A DNA stretch of 33,100 bases from Firmicutes bacterium HGW-Firmicutes-7 (GCA_002841375.1 PGZO01000035.1:1-33100), one strand, 5' to 3'. Positions 16,449 to 25,389 are shown, counted from the first letter of the stretch. Made by a program: numbers and translations. The notes: a model not told the origin generated them from the sequence alone.

Positions 16449-16484
16449 AAGGTTGAAATAAAGAAATGTCTTTATTTCAACCTT
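16449..16484 (-). terminator. Intrinsic terminator of the stalk-domain lipoprotein gene
   Basis: A perfect 16-bp stem (16449-16464 with 16469-16484) and a 4-base loop. In the leftward direction it is followed by ATTTTTAT, which suits termination of the lipoprotein gene ending at 16563. It abuts the end of repeat copy B. Confidence 0.85.
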
Positions 16485-16562
16485 TTAATATTGCTGTGAT
16501 ACGAATACTTATCTAATTAATATACACATTAGGCTACCAGTACTTGAATATTATTCTTTTGA

Positions 16563-18143
16563 TTAGTATTTTGTAATCGTAATTATTTTTGTAGTGTCAT
16601 CCCATTCAACAACATATCCTAATTTTTCGAATTCTCTCGTTTTTATATACGCAGAAGAATCTTGTAATATACTATCTACTTCAATTTTCTCCTCACCTCT
16701 AAGGATGTATGCTTTTCTATTAACATTATCCCACTCTACTTGTTCCCCAAACATTTCAGAAATTTTTCTAAATGGTAGGTAGGAGAAATCATCAACAATT
16801 ACGATGTTAACATCTCCTGTATCCATTGTCATTCCTTTTTCAAAATTAAACATGCTGTAAGATTTTGTTAAAGTCTCAATTGTCATAACTTTAGGCATGC
16901 TTTGTAAAAACTCAGTGAATGTAGAAACATTTTCTGTTGGTGCTGTAACTGTAAATGCCGCTATTTCCTTAATTGCTTCATCAATTGTTAGTGTTGCATC
17001 AAAAACAGCTTTTTGCGTATCTAGGTCATTTACTTTAACCTTTGCCATAAATTCTGATGTATACGTTCCATTTTTATCCTTGCCCATTGTTACTTGAATT
17101 ATTGAACCATCAATATATTGTTTAAACATTGAATCATACATAGCTACGCCTTCTTTAATGGCTTCTTTATACTCTTCTTTGTTTTCAACAATGTCCTTCA
17201 TTGCTTCATCTATGCCTTCTGATACCATTTCTTTATTAATGGTATTCACAGCGTAAGCACCGACTAACATGCTGTATTGTTCAACACTTAGATTGTTAAT
17301 AAATTCTTTAATCGTCTCTCCTAATTCCTCACTGTTTTCTAAACTATAATCAGCAAATGAGAAAAGTGTAGTTCCAATATTATCAGCATCAAGTGTTATG
17401 CTATAATTATTTCCATCTTGTTTAACAAGATCAAATGAGTAATCATTGTATACTTTTTTAATAAGTGCATCCATTAATTGTTTGTTGAGTTTTTGTTTTT
17501 GAATTGCATACTCAGTATCTACACTTTGTTTTAATAAGTCTTCATACATTGCGCTCATTTCAGCAGCAGCTGCTGCATCACTACCTAGTGCTGATTTGAA
17601 CATTTGAGAAACGAATACGATGACTTCTTCATCTGATACGCTCATATACTCTAAACCACCAAACATCTTATCCAACTCTAGATTAACTTGCTCATTTTCT
17701 TCTTCTGTTCCTACATTAACAAAATTTTCTTTAATGATCTTAATATAATCATCTAACTTGACATAAGTTGTTCCGTCATTTCTAAGTACTGACATTAATG
17801 GAACTTCTTTACCAGTTTCTTTGTTCATCAAATTAATATCTGCATCAATTAGGTCTTTAGAAACATCGGATTTAACCGTATATGTAAGACTATTTGCTTG
17901 AACAAAATCTAATAATTTTGCTAATACATCTGCGTCATCTCCAATAAAATCTGTTGCCTCTTGTGGTAATACGTCTAATTCTAAATCGATTTTTCCTTCA
18001 CTTTGTACTGGTTTTGTATATTTTAACGTTGTTAATTCATCGGATAATTTATAAAGTGCAAGTTCCTCTTTACTACATCCTGCAAGCGTTGCGGTCGTTA
18101 AAATAATAACAAATAAACATGCGATAACTTTTTTTAATTTCAT
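16563..18143 (-). CDS. Lipoprotein with C-terminal copper-amine-oxidase-N-like (stalk) domain
   Basis: A 526-residue surface lipoprotein: the signal peptide ends in the lipobox TLAGC, giving a lipidated Cys23. Residues about 40-420 are a helical, acidic, lysine/glutamate-rich region of unknown fold, with some resemblance in composition to extracellular lipoproteins that carry an elongated alpha/beta body. The last approximately 85 residues match the repeat known as the copper amine oxidase N-terminal domain: VDDFSYLPFRKISEMFG, EWDNVNRKAYI, then YIKTREFEKLGYVVEWD and TKIITITKY. That domain is common on clostridial secreted proteins and is not itself an oxidase. A promoter lies at 18181-18209 and a terminator follows. 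Function unknown; a cell-envelope role is likely. Confidence 0.85.
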   Translation of the reverse strand: MKLKKVIACLFVIILTTATLAGCSKEELALYKLSDELTTLKYTKPVQSEGKIDLELDVLPQEATDFIGDDADVLAKLLDFVQANSLTYTVKSDVSKDLIDADINLMNKETGKEVPLMSVLRNDGTTYVKLDDYIKIIKENFVNVGTEEENEQVNLELDKMFGGLEYMSVSDEEVIVFVSQMFKSALGSDAAAAAEMSAMYEDLLKQSVDTEYAIQKQKLNKQLMDALIKKVYNDYSFDLVKQDGNNYSITLDADNIGTTLFSFADYSLENSEELGETIKEFINNLSVEQYSMLVGAYAVNTINKEMVSEGIDEAMKDIVENKEEYKEAIKEGVAMYDSMFKQYIDGSIIQVTMGKDKNGTYTSEFMAKVKVNDLDTQKAVFDATLTIDEAIKEIAAFTVTAPTENVSTFTEFLQSMPKVMTIETLTKSYSMFNFEKGMTMDTGDVNIVIVDDFSYLPFRKISEMFGEQVEWDNVNRKAYILRGEEKIEVDSILQDSSAYIKTREFEKLGYVVEWDDTTKIITITKY

Positions 18144-18180
18144 CTTGTTTCTCCCTCATGGAATTTTTTTTTACTCTAAT

Positions 18181-18209
18181 ATTATAACAAACTCTGATAA
18201 TAAGTACAA
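18181..18209 (-). promoter_or_regulatory. Promoter of the stalk-domain lipoprotein gene
   Basis: On the minus strand TTGTAC (complement of 18204-18209) is separated by 17 bases from a consensus TATAAT (complement of 18181-18186), about 38 bases before the start codon. No operator-like palindrome overlaps it. Confidence 0.75.
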
Positions 18210-18563
18210 CAACTTACATTATATTTTTTAATAATATTTCAGGAATTTTCTGGTAATTCAATTAATCTACTATTTGGCATGTTATTTTACCTCTAACTTG
18301 GTCCTTTAGATTATCCGATCACAACCAAATTGTATGTTCCTCTAGCTGTAGTAATGTATTAGCTATGCTCCTTCACATGAATGTAAATATAATTTTCTGC
18401 AACCTGAAAAGATTATGTCGCAAAAAAAATTTAACATGATATAATGGTTATAGTGTTAATTGTAAGTTATTCTAATATCTATACAACATATATTGTATGA
18501 TAAAGCATTATATACTGTATGTTGTGTGAAAGACCAATTCTATAATTTTACACTTTGTGTTAA
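18210..18563. other. Intergenic region between lipoprotein and small-protein genes
   Basis: No coding capacity is evident. A consensus TATAAT lies at 18440-18445 and could serve the small protein gene, giving a leader of roughly 130 bases, but no good -35 is at the right distance. Within that leader ATACAACATA (18481-18490) can pair with TATGTTGTGT (18518-18527) around a 27-base loop. I see no recognisable riboswitch. Confidence 0.4.
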
Positions 18564-18581
18564 ATGAGGAGGTATTTTTTT

Positions 18582-18836
18582 ATGCTTAAGGAATTTAAAG
18601 AATTATTTTCGAAGCTTACGACTGGCGTAATTACTATTGAGCTTGACGAGAGATATGATGATAAGACGGATCTTACAAATGCCGTAGCTTTATATTTAAC
18701 TGAAGAAGGAAGCCAATGTGAAGTTATTGATAAAGATACAATTGTTGTTGATGGCTTTCATTATACAGTAAATGAAAAAATTATCTATTCCAGAATACCT
18801 TTTCAACAAGTTGTATTAAGAAAAATCAAAGAATAG
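18582..18836 (+). CDS. Small conserved-looking hypothetical protein (84 aa)
   Basis: An 84-residue, soluble, mixed alpha/beta protein beginning MLKEFKELFSKLTTGVITIEL and ending RIPFQQVVLRKIKE. The start at 18582 has GAGGAGGT 8 bases upstream; an in-frame ATG at 18564 overlaps that site and is rejected. Residues are spread like those of a real protein, with a likely order of helix, strand, helix, then several strands (DKDTIVVDGFHYTVNEKIIYSRI). There are no cysteines beyond one, no signal peptide and no transmembrane segment. It is 79 bases upstream of the aspartoacylase-like pair on the same strand, so cotranscription is possible. I do not recognise the family. Confidence 0.72.
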   Translation: MLKEFKELFSKLTTGVITIELDERYDDKTDLTNAVALYLTEEGSQCEVIDKDTIVVDGFHYTVNEKIIYSRIPFQQVVLRKIKE

Positions 18837-18915
18837 CAAAAACCATAAATATAATAATCTAACTATATTTATAAAGTTTCAAACTAATTGAATGACACTT
18901 AAAGAGGACATATAT

Positions 18916-19857
18916 ATGATAGAAAACATCGTTTCCATCGACCTGTTTGTCGATGAAAAATTAGAAATCAAAAGAAATCGCTTAGCTCCACCTCAGTTAA
19001 ATGGTGATGAAAAAAGAATTTGCATCGTTACAGGAATCCATGGTGATGAATTAGAAGGACAATATGTTTGTTATCAAGTAATAAAGAAGCTCAAAGCGAA
19101 TTTAGACAAGCTAACTGGGATTGTGGATGTTTATCCCGCACTGAATCCGTTAGGGATTGACTCCATTTCAAGGAACATTCCCATGTTTGAAATGGATATG
19201 AACCGTATTTTTCCTGGTACTGAAAATGGCGCTGTTGCCGAAAATATTGCTGCCAAAATCCTTAAGAATATTGAAGGCGCTACAATGTGCATCGATATTC
19301 ATTCTAGCACTATTTATTTAAAAGAAGCACCTCAAGTTCGTATGAGTGAAGCCGCATCAGAAAAGCTCCTACCTTTCAGTCAATTACTAAATATGGATTA
19401 TGTTTGGATCAACCCAAAAGAGCAGATCCATCATGCTACACTCGCTCACAGCTTAAATGAAATAGGTGTTCCAACAATGATTGTTGAAATGGGCGTAGGC
19501 ATGCGGATCACTACGCATTACGGGGATATCCTAGTTGAAGGTCTGTTTCGACTAATGAAGGAGTTAGGAATATGGCAAGGAGATATTTCTTCTGGAACAA
19601 CGTCACGCATCATTAAAGACAGTGACATTCAACTTGTAAGTGCCAGTTGTTCTGGGATTTTTATACCTAGAATTGACCATGCTGTAAATGTAAAAAAAGA
19701 TACACCTCTAGGTGATATACTTGACACCCTTAATGGCGAAATCCTTGAGACAGTATGCTCACCCTGCGATGGGCTAATCTTGACACTCAGAGAGTATCCT
19801 GTGGTCTATACCGGTTCCTTATTGGTTAGACTGTTAGGAGGTATCCAATATGAATAA
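18916..19857 (+). CDS. Succinylglutamate desuccinylase/aspartoacylase-family metallohydrolase
   Basis: A 313-residue zinc-dependent amidohydrolase/carboxypeptidase-like protein (M14-related AstE/AspA group). The zinc site is complete: GIHGDELEG supplies His42 and Glu45, IDIHSS supplies His129, and IVEMGVG supplies the catalytic Glu191. The DMNRIFPG block that usually binds the substrate carboxylate is at 94-101. Known relatives cleave N-acyl groups from amino acids such as N-succinylglutamate or N-acetylaspartate. A C-terminal beta-barrel-like segment includes GDILDTLNGEILETV. I chose the ATG at 18916, 9 bases after AGAGGA. Its stop overlaps the start of a paralogue by 8 bases, so the two are translationally coupled. 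The actual substrate is unknown. Confidence 0.88.
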   Translation: MIENIVSIDLFVDEKLEIKRNRLAPPQLNGDEKRICIVTGIHGDELEGQYVCYQVIKKLKANLDKLTGIVDVYPALNPLGIDSISRNIPMFEMDMNRIFPGTENGAVAENIAAKILKNIEGATMCIDIHSSTIYLKEAPQVRMSEAASEKLLPFSQLLNMDYVWINPKEQIHHATLAHSLNEIGVPTMIVEMGVGMRITTHYGDILVEGLFRLMKELGIWQGDISSGTTSRIIKDSDIQLVSASCSGIFIPRIDHAVNVKKDTPLGDILDTLNGEILETVCSPCDGLILTLREYPVVYTGSLLVRLLGGIQYE

Positions 19858-20785
19858 AGAGGTCATATTTGAACTGCACTCACCCTATCGAAACAATTTT
19901 CAAATTAACGGATTTACTTTTGGTCAAGGATCCCCCTCTGCTGCCATTATTGGTCCTATGCGTGGCAATGAAATTCAACAACTCTATATTTGTTCTCAGC
20001 TCATACAAGCACTCCTCGCCCTTGAAAAGAAAGGGGCTATTTCCAAGAACCATAAGATCTTAGTAATCCCTTCCTTAAATCATTACGCTATGAATGTTGG
20101 CAAGCGATTTTGGGCATTGGATAATACAGATATCAATCGTATGTTCCCAGGCAATATAGAAGGTGAAACCACACAAAGAATTGCTGCTGCTGTACTTGAA
20201 CAAGTTAGGGCGTACACCTATGGGATACAGTTTGCCAGTTTTTATATGCCAGGTGACTTTATTCCTCATGTACGCATGATGGAAACCGGCTACAACAACG
20301 CTAGCTTGGCAACTTTATTTGGTCTGAAGTACGTCTTTATCCGAAAGCCAAAATTGTTTGATAAGACTACCCTTAACTTCAACTGGCAAACAAAGGGCGC
20401 TCAAGCCTTTTCCCTCTACACAAATCAAACAGATGCTATCGACGAAGTTTCCGCAAAGGAAGCCGTAACCTCCATCTTGCGATTCTTGAGTCGAATGGGC
20501 ATTATTAAATACCATACTCACAGCGGTTATATCTCAAGCACCTTGGAAGACGATAACCTCATTACTGTTCACACACATATTGCTGGGATCTTTAGAAGTA
20601 AGGTAAAACCCGGAGATGAAGTCGTTTATCAGCAAGCACTTGCTGAAATCATTCATCCTTACGAGGGGAATGTTATCGCACAGATTCTGTCACCTACTAA
20701 CGGTGTCATCTTCTTCGCTCATTCCAACCCCTTGGCAATGGAAAATCAAGTTGTGTTTAAGTTGATCCATCGACAACACATTTAA
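19850..20785 (+). CDS. Aspartoacylase-like paralogue lacking zinc ligands (probable pseudoenzyme)
   Basis: A 311-residue protein that aligns along its whole length with the upstream metallohydrolase, including NTDINRMFPGNIEG and the C-terminal barrel (KVKPGDEVVYQQALAEII). However, HGDE is replaced by RGNE (Arg38, Glu41), IDIHSS by IQFASF (Ala129), and the catalytic Glu of VEMG by Tyr in SLYTNQ. The reading frame is open and the substitutions are point-like, so it is not a decaying gene. The 8-base overlap with the active paralogue suggests equal production and a hetero-oligomer in which this subunit plays a structural or regulatory part. Loss of the active site is visible; the partnership is inferred. 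Confidence 0.85.
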   Translation: MNKEVIFELHSPYRNNFQINGFTFGQGSPSAAIIGPMRGNEIQQLYICSQLIQALLALEKKGAISKNHKILVIPSLNHYAMNVGKRFWALDNTDINRMFPGNIEGETTQRIAAAVLEQVRAYTYGIQFASFYMPGDFIPHVRMMETGYNNASLATLFGLKYVFIRKPKLFDKTTLNFNWQTKGAQAFSLYTNQTDAIDEVSAKEAVTSILRFLSRMGIIKYHTHSGYISSTLEDDNLITVHTHIAGIFRSKVKPGDEVVYQQALAEIIHPYEGNVIAQILSPTNGVIFFAHSNPLAMENQVVFKLIHRQHI

Positions 20786-20870
20786 CCGAACATTACTTGA
20801 TGATATTCGTAATAAGACAATAGAGCGCGTACATGAAGTTATGATTGTTCGAGATGTTGTCGAAAGATAA
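20786..20870 (+). pseudogene. Short possible coding relic after the aspartoacylase pair
   Basis: In the frame one base ahead of the preceding gene, about 33 codons read ...NRTLLDDIRNKTIERVHEV and then MIVRDVVER before a TAA. Composition is protein-like and has no start codon with a ribosome binding site. It might be the tail of a lost gene or chance. I cannot identify it. Confidence 0.25.
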
Positions 20871-20899
20871 ATATTAGCTTTAAATCAAGCACTATCCAT

Positions 20900-20951
20900 A
20901 AAAGCAGATAATCGAGTTATGCTATTTATAGTTAACTCGTTATCTGCTTTT
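20900..20951 (+). terminator. Intrinsic terminator of the aspartoacylase pair
   Basis: Arms 20900-20918 and 20934-20951 pair over 18 bp with one bulged base, ending CTGCTTTTGTTTGC. It closes the rightward transcription unit. Confidence 0.85.
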
Positions 20952-20976
20952 GTTTGCTAAACTTTGGTCTAATAAT

Positions 20977-21016
20977 AAAAATCTACCCCAGCTACATAGC
21001 CAGGATAGAGATTTTT
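20977..21016 (-). terminator. Intrinsic terminator of the glycyl radical/sugar operon
   Basis: In the leftward direction AAAAATCT...TGGCTA pairs with TAGC...AGATTTTT in a long stem with minor bulges, followed by ATTATT. It lies about 105 bases beyond the aldolase stop codon. Together with the preceding hairpin it insulates the two convergent units; the rest of 20786-21121 holds nothing else I can identify. Confidence 0.75.
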
Positions 21017-21121
21017 ACACTACCAAAATTAGTTGCTCCTGTTCATTCAAAATAATCATATAGCATTTGGCTAAATTGTATTTTTTATACTATGTACTAC
21101 TTGAATATAAAATAAAAGATT

Positions 21122-21787
21122 TTATATCTCCTCGTGTTCCTCTGGTTTTTTACCATAGTTCTTAAAGCGTTCAATCATACGCAGCATTTCATCTTCCGGT
21201 AGGGTTACTGGATTTCCTATACATCGTGATCTATAATATAATCCGCAACAAAACTCAATTTCTTCAGTAATATAAAACGCTGTACCGATATCTACACCTC
21301 CGACAATTATACCATGGTTAGCCAAAAGCACTGCGTATCGATCTTTCATTCCTTCAAAAGCATTTTTAGCAAGCTCTACTGTTCCGTACGTTGCATACTT
21401 GGCACATCGTACATCTGGTCCAGCCAATGCAACAAGATAGTCAATGGCAGGAAGAGGCTCATTTAAGCAAGCTATCGTTGTTGCATAGTCAGAATGTGTG
21501 TGCACCAATGCATTAATATCTGTACGATACTTATAAAATATTCTGTGCATATCACATTCACTTGAAGGTACCTTATCCCCTTCAACAACTTCTCCAGTTT
21601 GCACATCAAGTAAGACCACATCTTCAGGCTTCATGATAAAATAATCAACCCCACTAGGCGTCAAAGCCATTAAGCCTTTTTTTCTATTACAGATGCTCAG
21701 ATTACCACCAGTCCCTTTTGTGAGGCCTTGTGTTACAAGCATTCTGCCATACTTGACTATTTCTTCTCGTTCCTTTTTCATTATCAT
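21122..21787 (-). CDS. Class II aldolase, fuculose-1-phosphate aldolase type
   Basis: A 221-residue zinc-dependent aldolase of the FucA/AraD family. GTGGNLS (25-31) binds phosphate, Glu77 in PSSE is the catalytic acid/base, and His96, His98 (VHTHS) and His158 (ANHG) are the zinc ligands. Length matches L-fuculose-1-phosphate aldolase (about 215) rather than the longer rhamnulose-1-phosphate aldolase (about 270). Such enzymes cleave a ketose-1-phosphate into DHAP and an aldehyde, lactaldehyde for 6-deoxyhexoses. It is the last gene of the seven-gene operon and presumably acts after the FGGY kinase. The exact sugar remains open because no isomerase gene is present. AraD-type epimerase activity is less likely at this length. 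Confidence 0.88.
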   Translation of the reverse strand: MIMKKEREEIVKYGRMLVTQGLTKGTGGNLSICNRKKGLMALTPSGVDYFIMKPEDVVLLDVQTGEVVEGDKVPSSECDMHRIFYKYRTDINALVHTHSDYATTIACLNEPLPAIDYLVALAGPDVRCAKYATYGTVELAKNAFEGMKDRYAVLLANHGIIVGGVDIGTAFYITEEIEFCCGLYYRSRCIGNPVTLPEDEMLRMIERFKNYGKKPEEHEEI

Positions 21788-21825
21788 TTTTTGTTTCTCC
21801 TTTTACAAATGATTGCTTTGTATCT

Positions 21826-21861
21826 TTAATGGATGCTCTTGAATGTACAAGAATCCATTAA
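21826..21861 (-). terminator. Intercistronic hairpin between binding-protein and aldolase genes
   Basis: TTAATGGAT (21826-21834) and ATCCATTAA (21853-21861) pair perfectly, with an inner CTTG/CAAG stem. There is no U-run, so it is probably a processing or stabilising hairpin that sets the level of the downstream aldolase relative to the abundant binding protein. Confidence 0.55.
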
Positions 21862-21871
21862 TCTGTCATTA

Positions 21872-22885
21872 TTAATCTGCAAATTTACTTGAGTATTCTT
21901 TGTGTTCTGCGACATTATCAATTGTTATTAATTTAGTTCCTGTATCAATACTTTGCTTGACTGTTTCACCATTAATTACCTTAACCATATTCTCAACACC
22001 AAGTATACCCATTTCTGCAGGGTATTGAGCGACTGTACCTAGGAAATCTCCAGCTTCAACTAAGTTTAGCGCTTCACTTACTGCATCAAATCCAATGATT
22101 TTAATTGTATCTTTTTGGTTTGCCTCTTCAACTGCTCTAAGGGCACCAATGGCCATTCCATCATTTGAAGCAAATATTAATTGTATGTTTGGATTTGCAC
22201 TAAGCATATTTTGCGTAGCAGTATAGCCTTGATCTACTTCCCAATTTGCAGATTGTTCAGCAACAACATGAACATGCTTTCCTGCTGCATCAAAGAAACC
22301 ATTTCTTCTATCTGCTGCATTTTGTTGTCCTTCAATGCCCGTTAAAATTATGGTTTCAATACCTGCCTCGAAGTTAGCCACAACATATTCTCCCGCGGCT
22401 TTAGCTCCTTCATAATTGTTTGTACCATAGAAAGGTACCTCTAAACCTACTTCGTCTAATACCGCCTGATTGATAATTGTATCTAGATTTATTACTGGTA
22501 CACCTGCTTCCTTACATTTTTCTAGTGCTGTTGCAAGTCCTTCTGAAGAGCTTGGTACTATACATATACCATCAACGCCTGAAGTAATCATATTTTCAAT
22601 AATTGTTAATTGTGCTGCTGCACTTGCATGTTGATCCGCTGCTTGAACGTCAAGCTTAATGCCTAGCTCTTTTGCTTTTTGCTTAGCACCATTTACCATC
22701 GTAATAAAGTACTCATTGTTCATTGTCATTGGAATAAATCCAATTGTAAGCTCTTTTGTTGTATCTGTAACATCTTTTACATCTGTTCCACTTGCATCTT
22801 CTACTTTTTTCTCACTCGTACCACAACCAACTAAAGAAAATACTAAAACACATACAATTAGTAACGATAAAATCTTTTTCACCAT
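21872..22885 (-). CDS. Sugar ABC substrate-binding lipoprotein (RbsB-like)
   Basis: A 337-residue lipoprotein with lipobox SLVGC and a type 1 periplasmic-binding-protein fold: IGFIPMTMNNEYFITMVNGA at the start, GVDGICIVPSSSEGL, the EGQQNAADRRNGF loop, FASNDGMAIGALRA and IIGFDAVSEAL. It belongs with the CUT2 group that binds monosaccharides. It is sixth in the operon, 37 bases after the permease. Rhamnose-type or other deoxy-sugar ligands fit the downstream aldolase and upstream kinase, but ligand-contact residues do not allow a firm call. No GGAGG site is lacking: AAAAGGAGG precedes the ATG. Confidence 0.9.
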   Translation of the reverse strand: MVKKILSLLIVCVLVFSLVGCGTSEKKVEDASGTDVKDVTDTTKELTIGFIPMTMNNEYFITMVNGAKQKAKELGIKLDVQAADQHASAAAQLTIIENMITSGVDGICIVPSSSEGLATALEKCKEAGVPVINLDTIINQAVLDEVGLEVPFYGTNNYEGAKAAGEYVVANFEAGIETIILTGIEGQQNAADRRNGFFDAAGKHVHVVAEQSANWEVDQGYTATQNMLSANPNIQLIFASNDGMAIGALRAVEEANQKDTIKIIGFDAVSEALNLVEAGDFLGTVAQYPAEMGILGVENMVKVINGETVKQSIDTGTKLITIDNVAEHKEYSSKFAD

Positions 22886-22922
22886 AAAATCCTCCTTTTA
22901 ATATACATAGATTGTATTTATA

Positions 22923-23894
22923 TTATTCAGCCTTTCTTTCTTTTGCCTTATCAAGAAAAACAGCTGCAATAATCGTAACACCAATAATAATCGTTTGATA
23001 ATAAACTGGAACGTTCATAATTTGGAGTCCACATTTTAGCATACCTAAAATCAATGCACCAATCAACGTGTTTCCAATATTCCCTTTGCCGCCTGATAGG
23101 GCAATTCCTCCAATAACAACCGCAGCAATTGCGTCTAACTCATAACCCATTCCGGCATTTGGGTCTGCATAGGCTAATCTTGATAGGAGAAATATACCCC
23201 CAATTGCTGCAAAGAGTCCGCCAATTGCATATGCATAAAGCTCAATTTTTTTTGTACGAACACCTGCCAACTTCGCAGCATTTGCATTTCCTCCAATGGC
23301 GTATATCCAACGCCCCAACCTTGTTTTCTTCATAACGGTAATCATAATGGCATACAAAAGAAAAAGATAAATAATTGAAACTGGCATACCTAATAATTTT
23401 GCATTTGTTATCGTTCTTAATCCTTGAGGAAATCCTGATATGGGCTTCCCAGAATTCAATACCATCGTAAGTCCTCTAATAATTTGCATGCTGCCTAATG
23501 TCACAATAAATGCAGGCACCTTTCCGTAGCTTACAAATACTCCATTAAAGATTCCTAATGCCAATCCAACAATCATGAGCAAAATACACACTAAAGGTAT
23601 AGGCATTCCACCCTTTATTAATAAACCACCTAGTATTCCTACAAAACCAACTACTGAGCTTACTGATAAATCAATACCGCCAGTTAAAATCACTATTGAT
23701 TGTCCAATGGCAATAACAGCAATAACAGCAGATTGATTAATAATATTCTGAATATTACCAACCGTTAAAAAGTTCTTTCCTAGTAGCTTACAAACAACAG
23801 ATAGTATGATTAAAATTGCTATAGTACCTATGTATAGGGCTAGTGCTTGAATATCTTTATCCTTTAATCTTTCTTTTACACTAACATTCTTCAT
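22923..23894 (-). CDS. Sugar ABC permease (RbsC-like)
   Basis: A 323-residue CUT2 permease with 8-10 hydrophobic segments and the signature VILTGGIDLSVSSVVGFVGI, then YAIGGNANAAKLAGV and AAVVIGGIALSGG. I chose the ATG at 23894, with CGGAGG upstream; it overlaps the ATPase gene by 14 bases. An in-frame ATG eight codons earlier contains the ribosome binding site. It is clearly a paralogue of the rbsC at 7123-8085 but diverged, so the locus is not a recent duplication. Confidence 0.93.
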   Translation of the reverse strand: MKNVSVKERLKDKDIQALALYIGTIAILIILSVVCKLLGKNFLTVGNIQNIINQSAVIAVIAIGQSIVILTGGIDLSVSSVVGFVGILGGLLIKGGMPIPLVCILLMIVGLALGIFNGVFVSYGKVPAFIVTLGSMQIIRGLTMVLNSGKPISGFPQGLRTITNAKLLGMPVSIIYLFLLYAIMITVMKKTRLGRWIYAIGGNANAAKLAGVRTKKIELYAYAIGGLFAAIGGIFLLSRLAYADPNAGMGYELDAIAAVVIGGIALSGGKGNIGNTLIGALILGMLKCGLQIMNVPVYYQTIIIGVTIIAAVFLDKAKERKAE

Positions 23895-25389
23895 TTTTAT
23901 TTCCTCCGTGCAATGCATAAGTTAAAATTATTTCTTGTGTTAAATGCTCATCATTTTCAAGAATGGTTACAAATTGACCTTCTTTCATAACTGCAACTCT
24001 ATCACACATTTTCATCACTTCAACAAGATCTGATGAAATCATAATAATTGACGCACCATTTTTTATAAGCTCATACATAATTGCATATATTTCATCTCTC
24101 GCACCAACATCAATACCTCTCGTTGGTTCATCGAATATGTAAACGTCGGCATTTAAACACAACCATTTAGCAATAACCACCTTTTGTTGATTTCCACCTG
24201 ATAACGTTTTTACCTCTGCTAAGGGAGATGACGTTCTAATCCTTAGCTTATTGATATACTCTTTTGTTGTATTGATCATTTTTTTATCATTTAACAATAT
24301 CTTTTTAAATTTTAAAAGGTTAGGTAATGCAATATTCTCTTTAACTGAATGGATCGTTATGAGCCCTTCATCCTTTCTGTCTTCGCTTAAATAGACCATT
24401 TTATTTTTTATTGTTTCTGGGACGCTATTACCTTTTAACAAATGATCTCGAATCTTTATTGTAGCACCCACCGTTTTATATTCGCCTATTATGCATTTTG
24501 CTAGCTCTGTTCTTCCAGCGCCAACGAGGCCTGCTAACCCAAATATTTCTCCTTTATTTATTTCAAAGTTAATATTTTTTAATAACTTTTTGAAAGACAG
24601 ATTTTCAACCCGTAGTGCCACTTGGTCTTTATCAATAAATTTGTTTTCTATCTTTTCAAAACTGACATTCCTTCCAACCATTAATCGTGTCAATTCGTCC
24701 ACGCTTGTTTCCTTAAGCTCAACGGTTGAAACAAATGCTCCATCCCGCATAATCGTACATCGATCCCCAATCTCGACTAATTCACTCATTCGATGGGAAA
24801 TATAAATGATTCCTACGCCTTTTGCTTTTAATGATCTAATGATATCAAAGAGCTTTTCTGTTTCTTTATCTGTGATGGCAGCCGTAGGTTCATCCAAAAC
24901 TAATACTTTTACGTCTGTGGTAATAGCTTTTGCAATCTCTACCATCTGTTTTTCTGCGACGCTTAGTTTCGAAACAAGTGTCGTTGGAGATACATTTAAT
25001 CCAATCAACTTCATATATTTTTCAGATTCTATTATAGATTCTTTTTTATTGATCAACCCTTTTCTCAAATGCTCTTTTCCCAAATAAATGTTTTCATAGA
25101 CGGCCATATGCGGATTCAAATTAAACTCTTGATAAATAACACTTACACCATTATCAATTGCTTCCTTTGGTGATTTAAAATCGACCTCTACTCCATTAAC
25201 AAAAATCTGTCCCGCTTCTTTTTTATAAGCAGATGATAAAATCTTAATTAATGTTGATTTTCCTGCCCCATTCTCACCTAAAAGAACATGGACTTCCCCT
25301 GGCTTCACCTGAAGCTGTGCATTTTCTAGAACCTTAATTCCAAAAAAACTCTTACTAATATTTTTCATTTCAAGGATATAGTCATTCAT
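23881..25389 (-). CDS. Sugar ABC ATPase with two nucleotide-binding domains (RbsA-like)
   Basis: A 502-residue duplicated ATPase. The N-terminal half has Walker A GENGAGKST (38-46) and the degenerate LSVAEKQM signature. The C-terminal half has the degenerate P-loop GLVGAGRTEL and a complete LSGGNQQKV. This matches RbsA/RhaT-type CUT2 ATPases. AAGGAG precedes the ATG by 6 bases, and the stop lies within the permease start region, giving translational coupling. It powers uptake of the sugar bound by the lipoprotein at 21872-22885. Confidence 0.94.
   Translation of the reverse strand: MNDYILEMKNISKSFFGIKVLENAQLQVKPGEVHVLLGENGAGKSTLIKILSSAYKKEAGQIFVNGVEVDFKSPKEAIDNGVSVIYQEFNLNPHMAVYENIYLGKEHLRKGLINKKESIIESEKYMKLIGLNVSPTTLVSKLSVAEKQMVEIAKAITTDVKVLVLDEPTAAITDKETEKLFDIIRSLKAKGVGIIYISHRMSELVEIGDRCTIMRDGAFVSTVELKETSVDELTRLMVGRNVSFEKIENKFIDKDQVALRVENLSFKKLLKNINFEINKGEIFGLAGLVGAGRTELAKCIIGEYKTVGATIKIRDHLLKGNSVPETIKNKMVYLSEDRKDEGLITIHSVKENIALPNLLKFKKILLNDKKMINTTKEYINKLRIRTSSPLAEVKTLSGGNQQKVVIAKWLCLNADVYIFDEPTRGIDVGARDEIYAIMYELIKNGASIIMISSDLVEVMKMCDRVAVMKEGQFVTILENDEHLTQEIILTYALHGGNKNEEC

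Noticed and set aside
19850-20785. The second aspartoacylase-like gene as a decaying pseudogene.
   Set aside because: Full length, no stops or frameshifts, good overlap-coupled start and gap-free alignment with its partner argue for a maintained protein.
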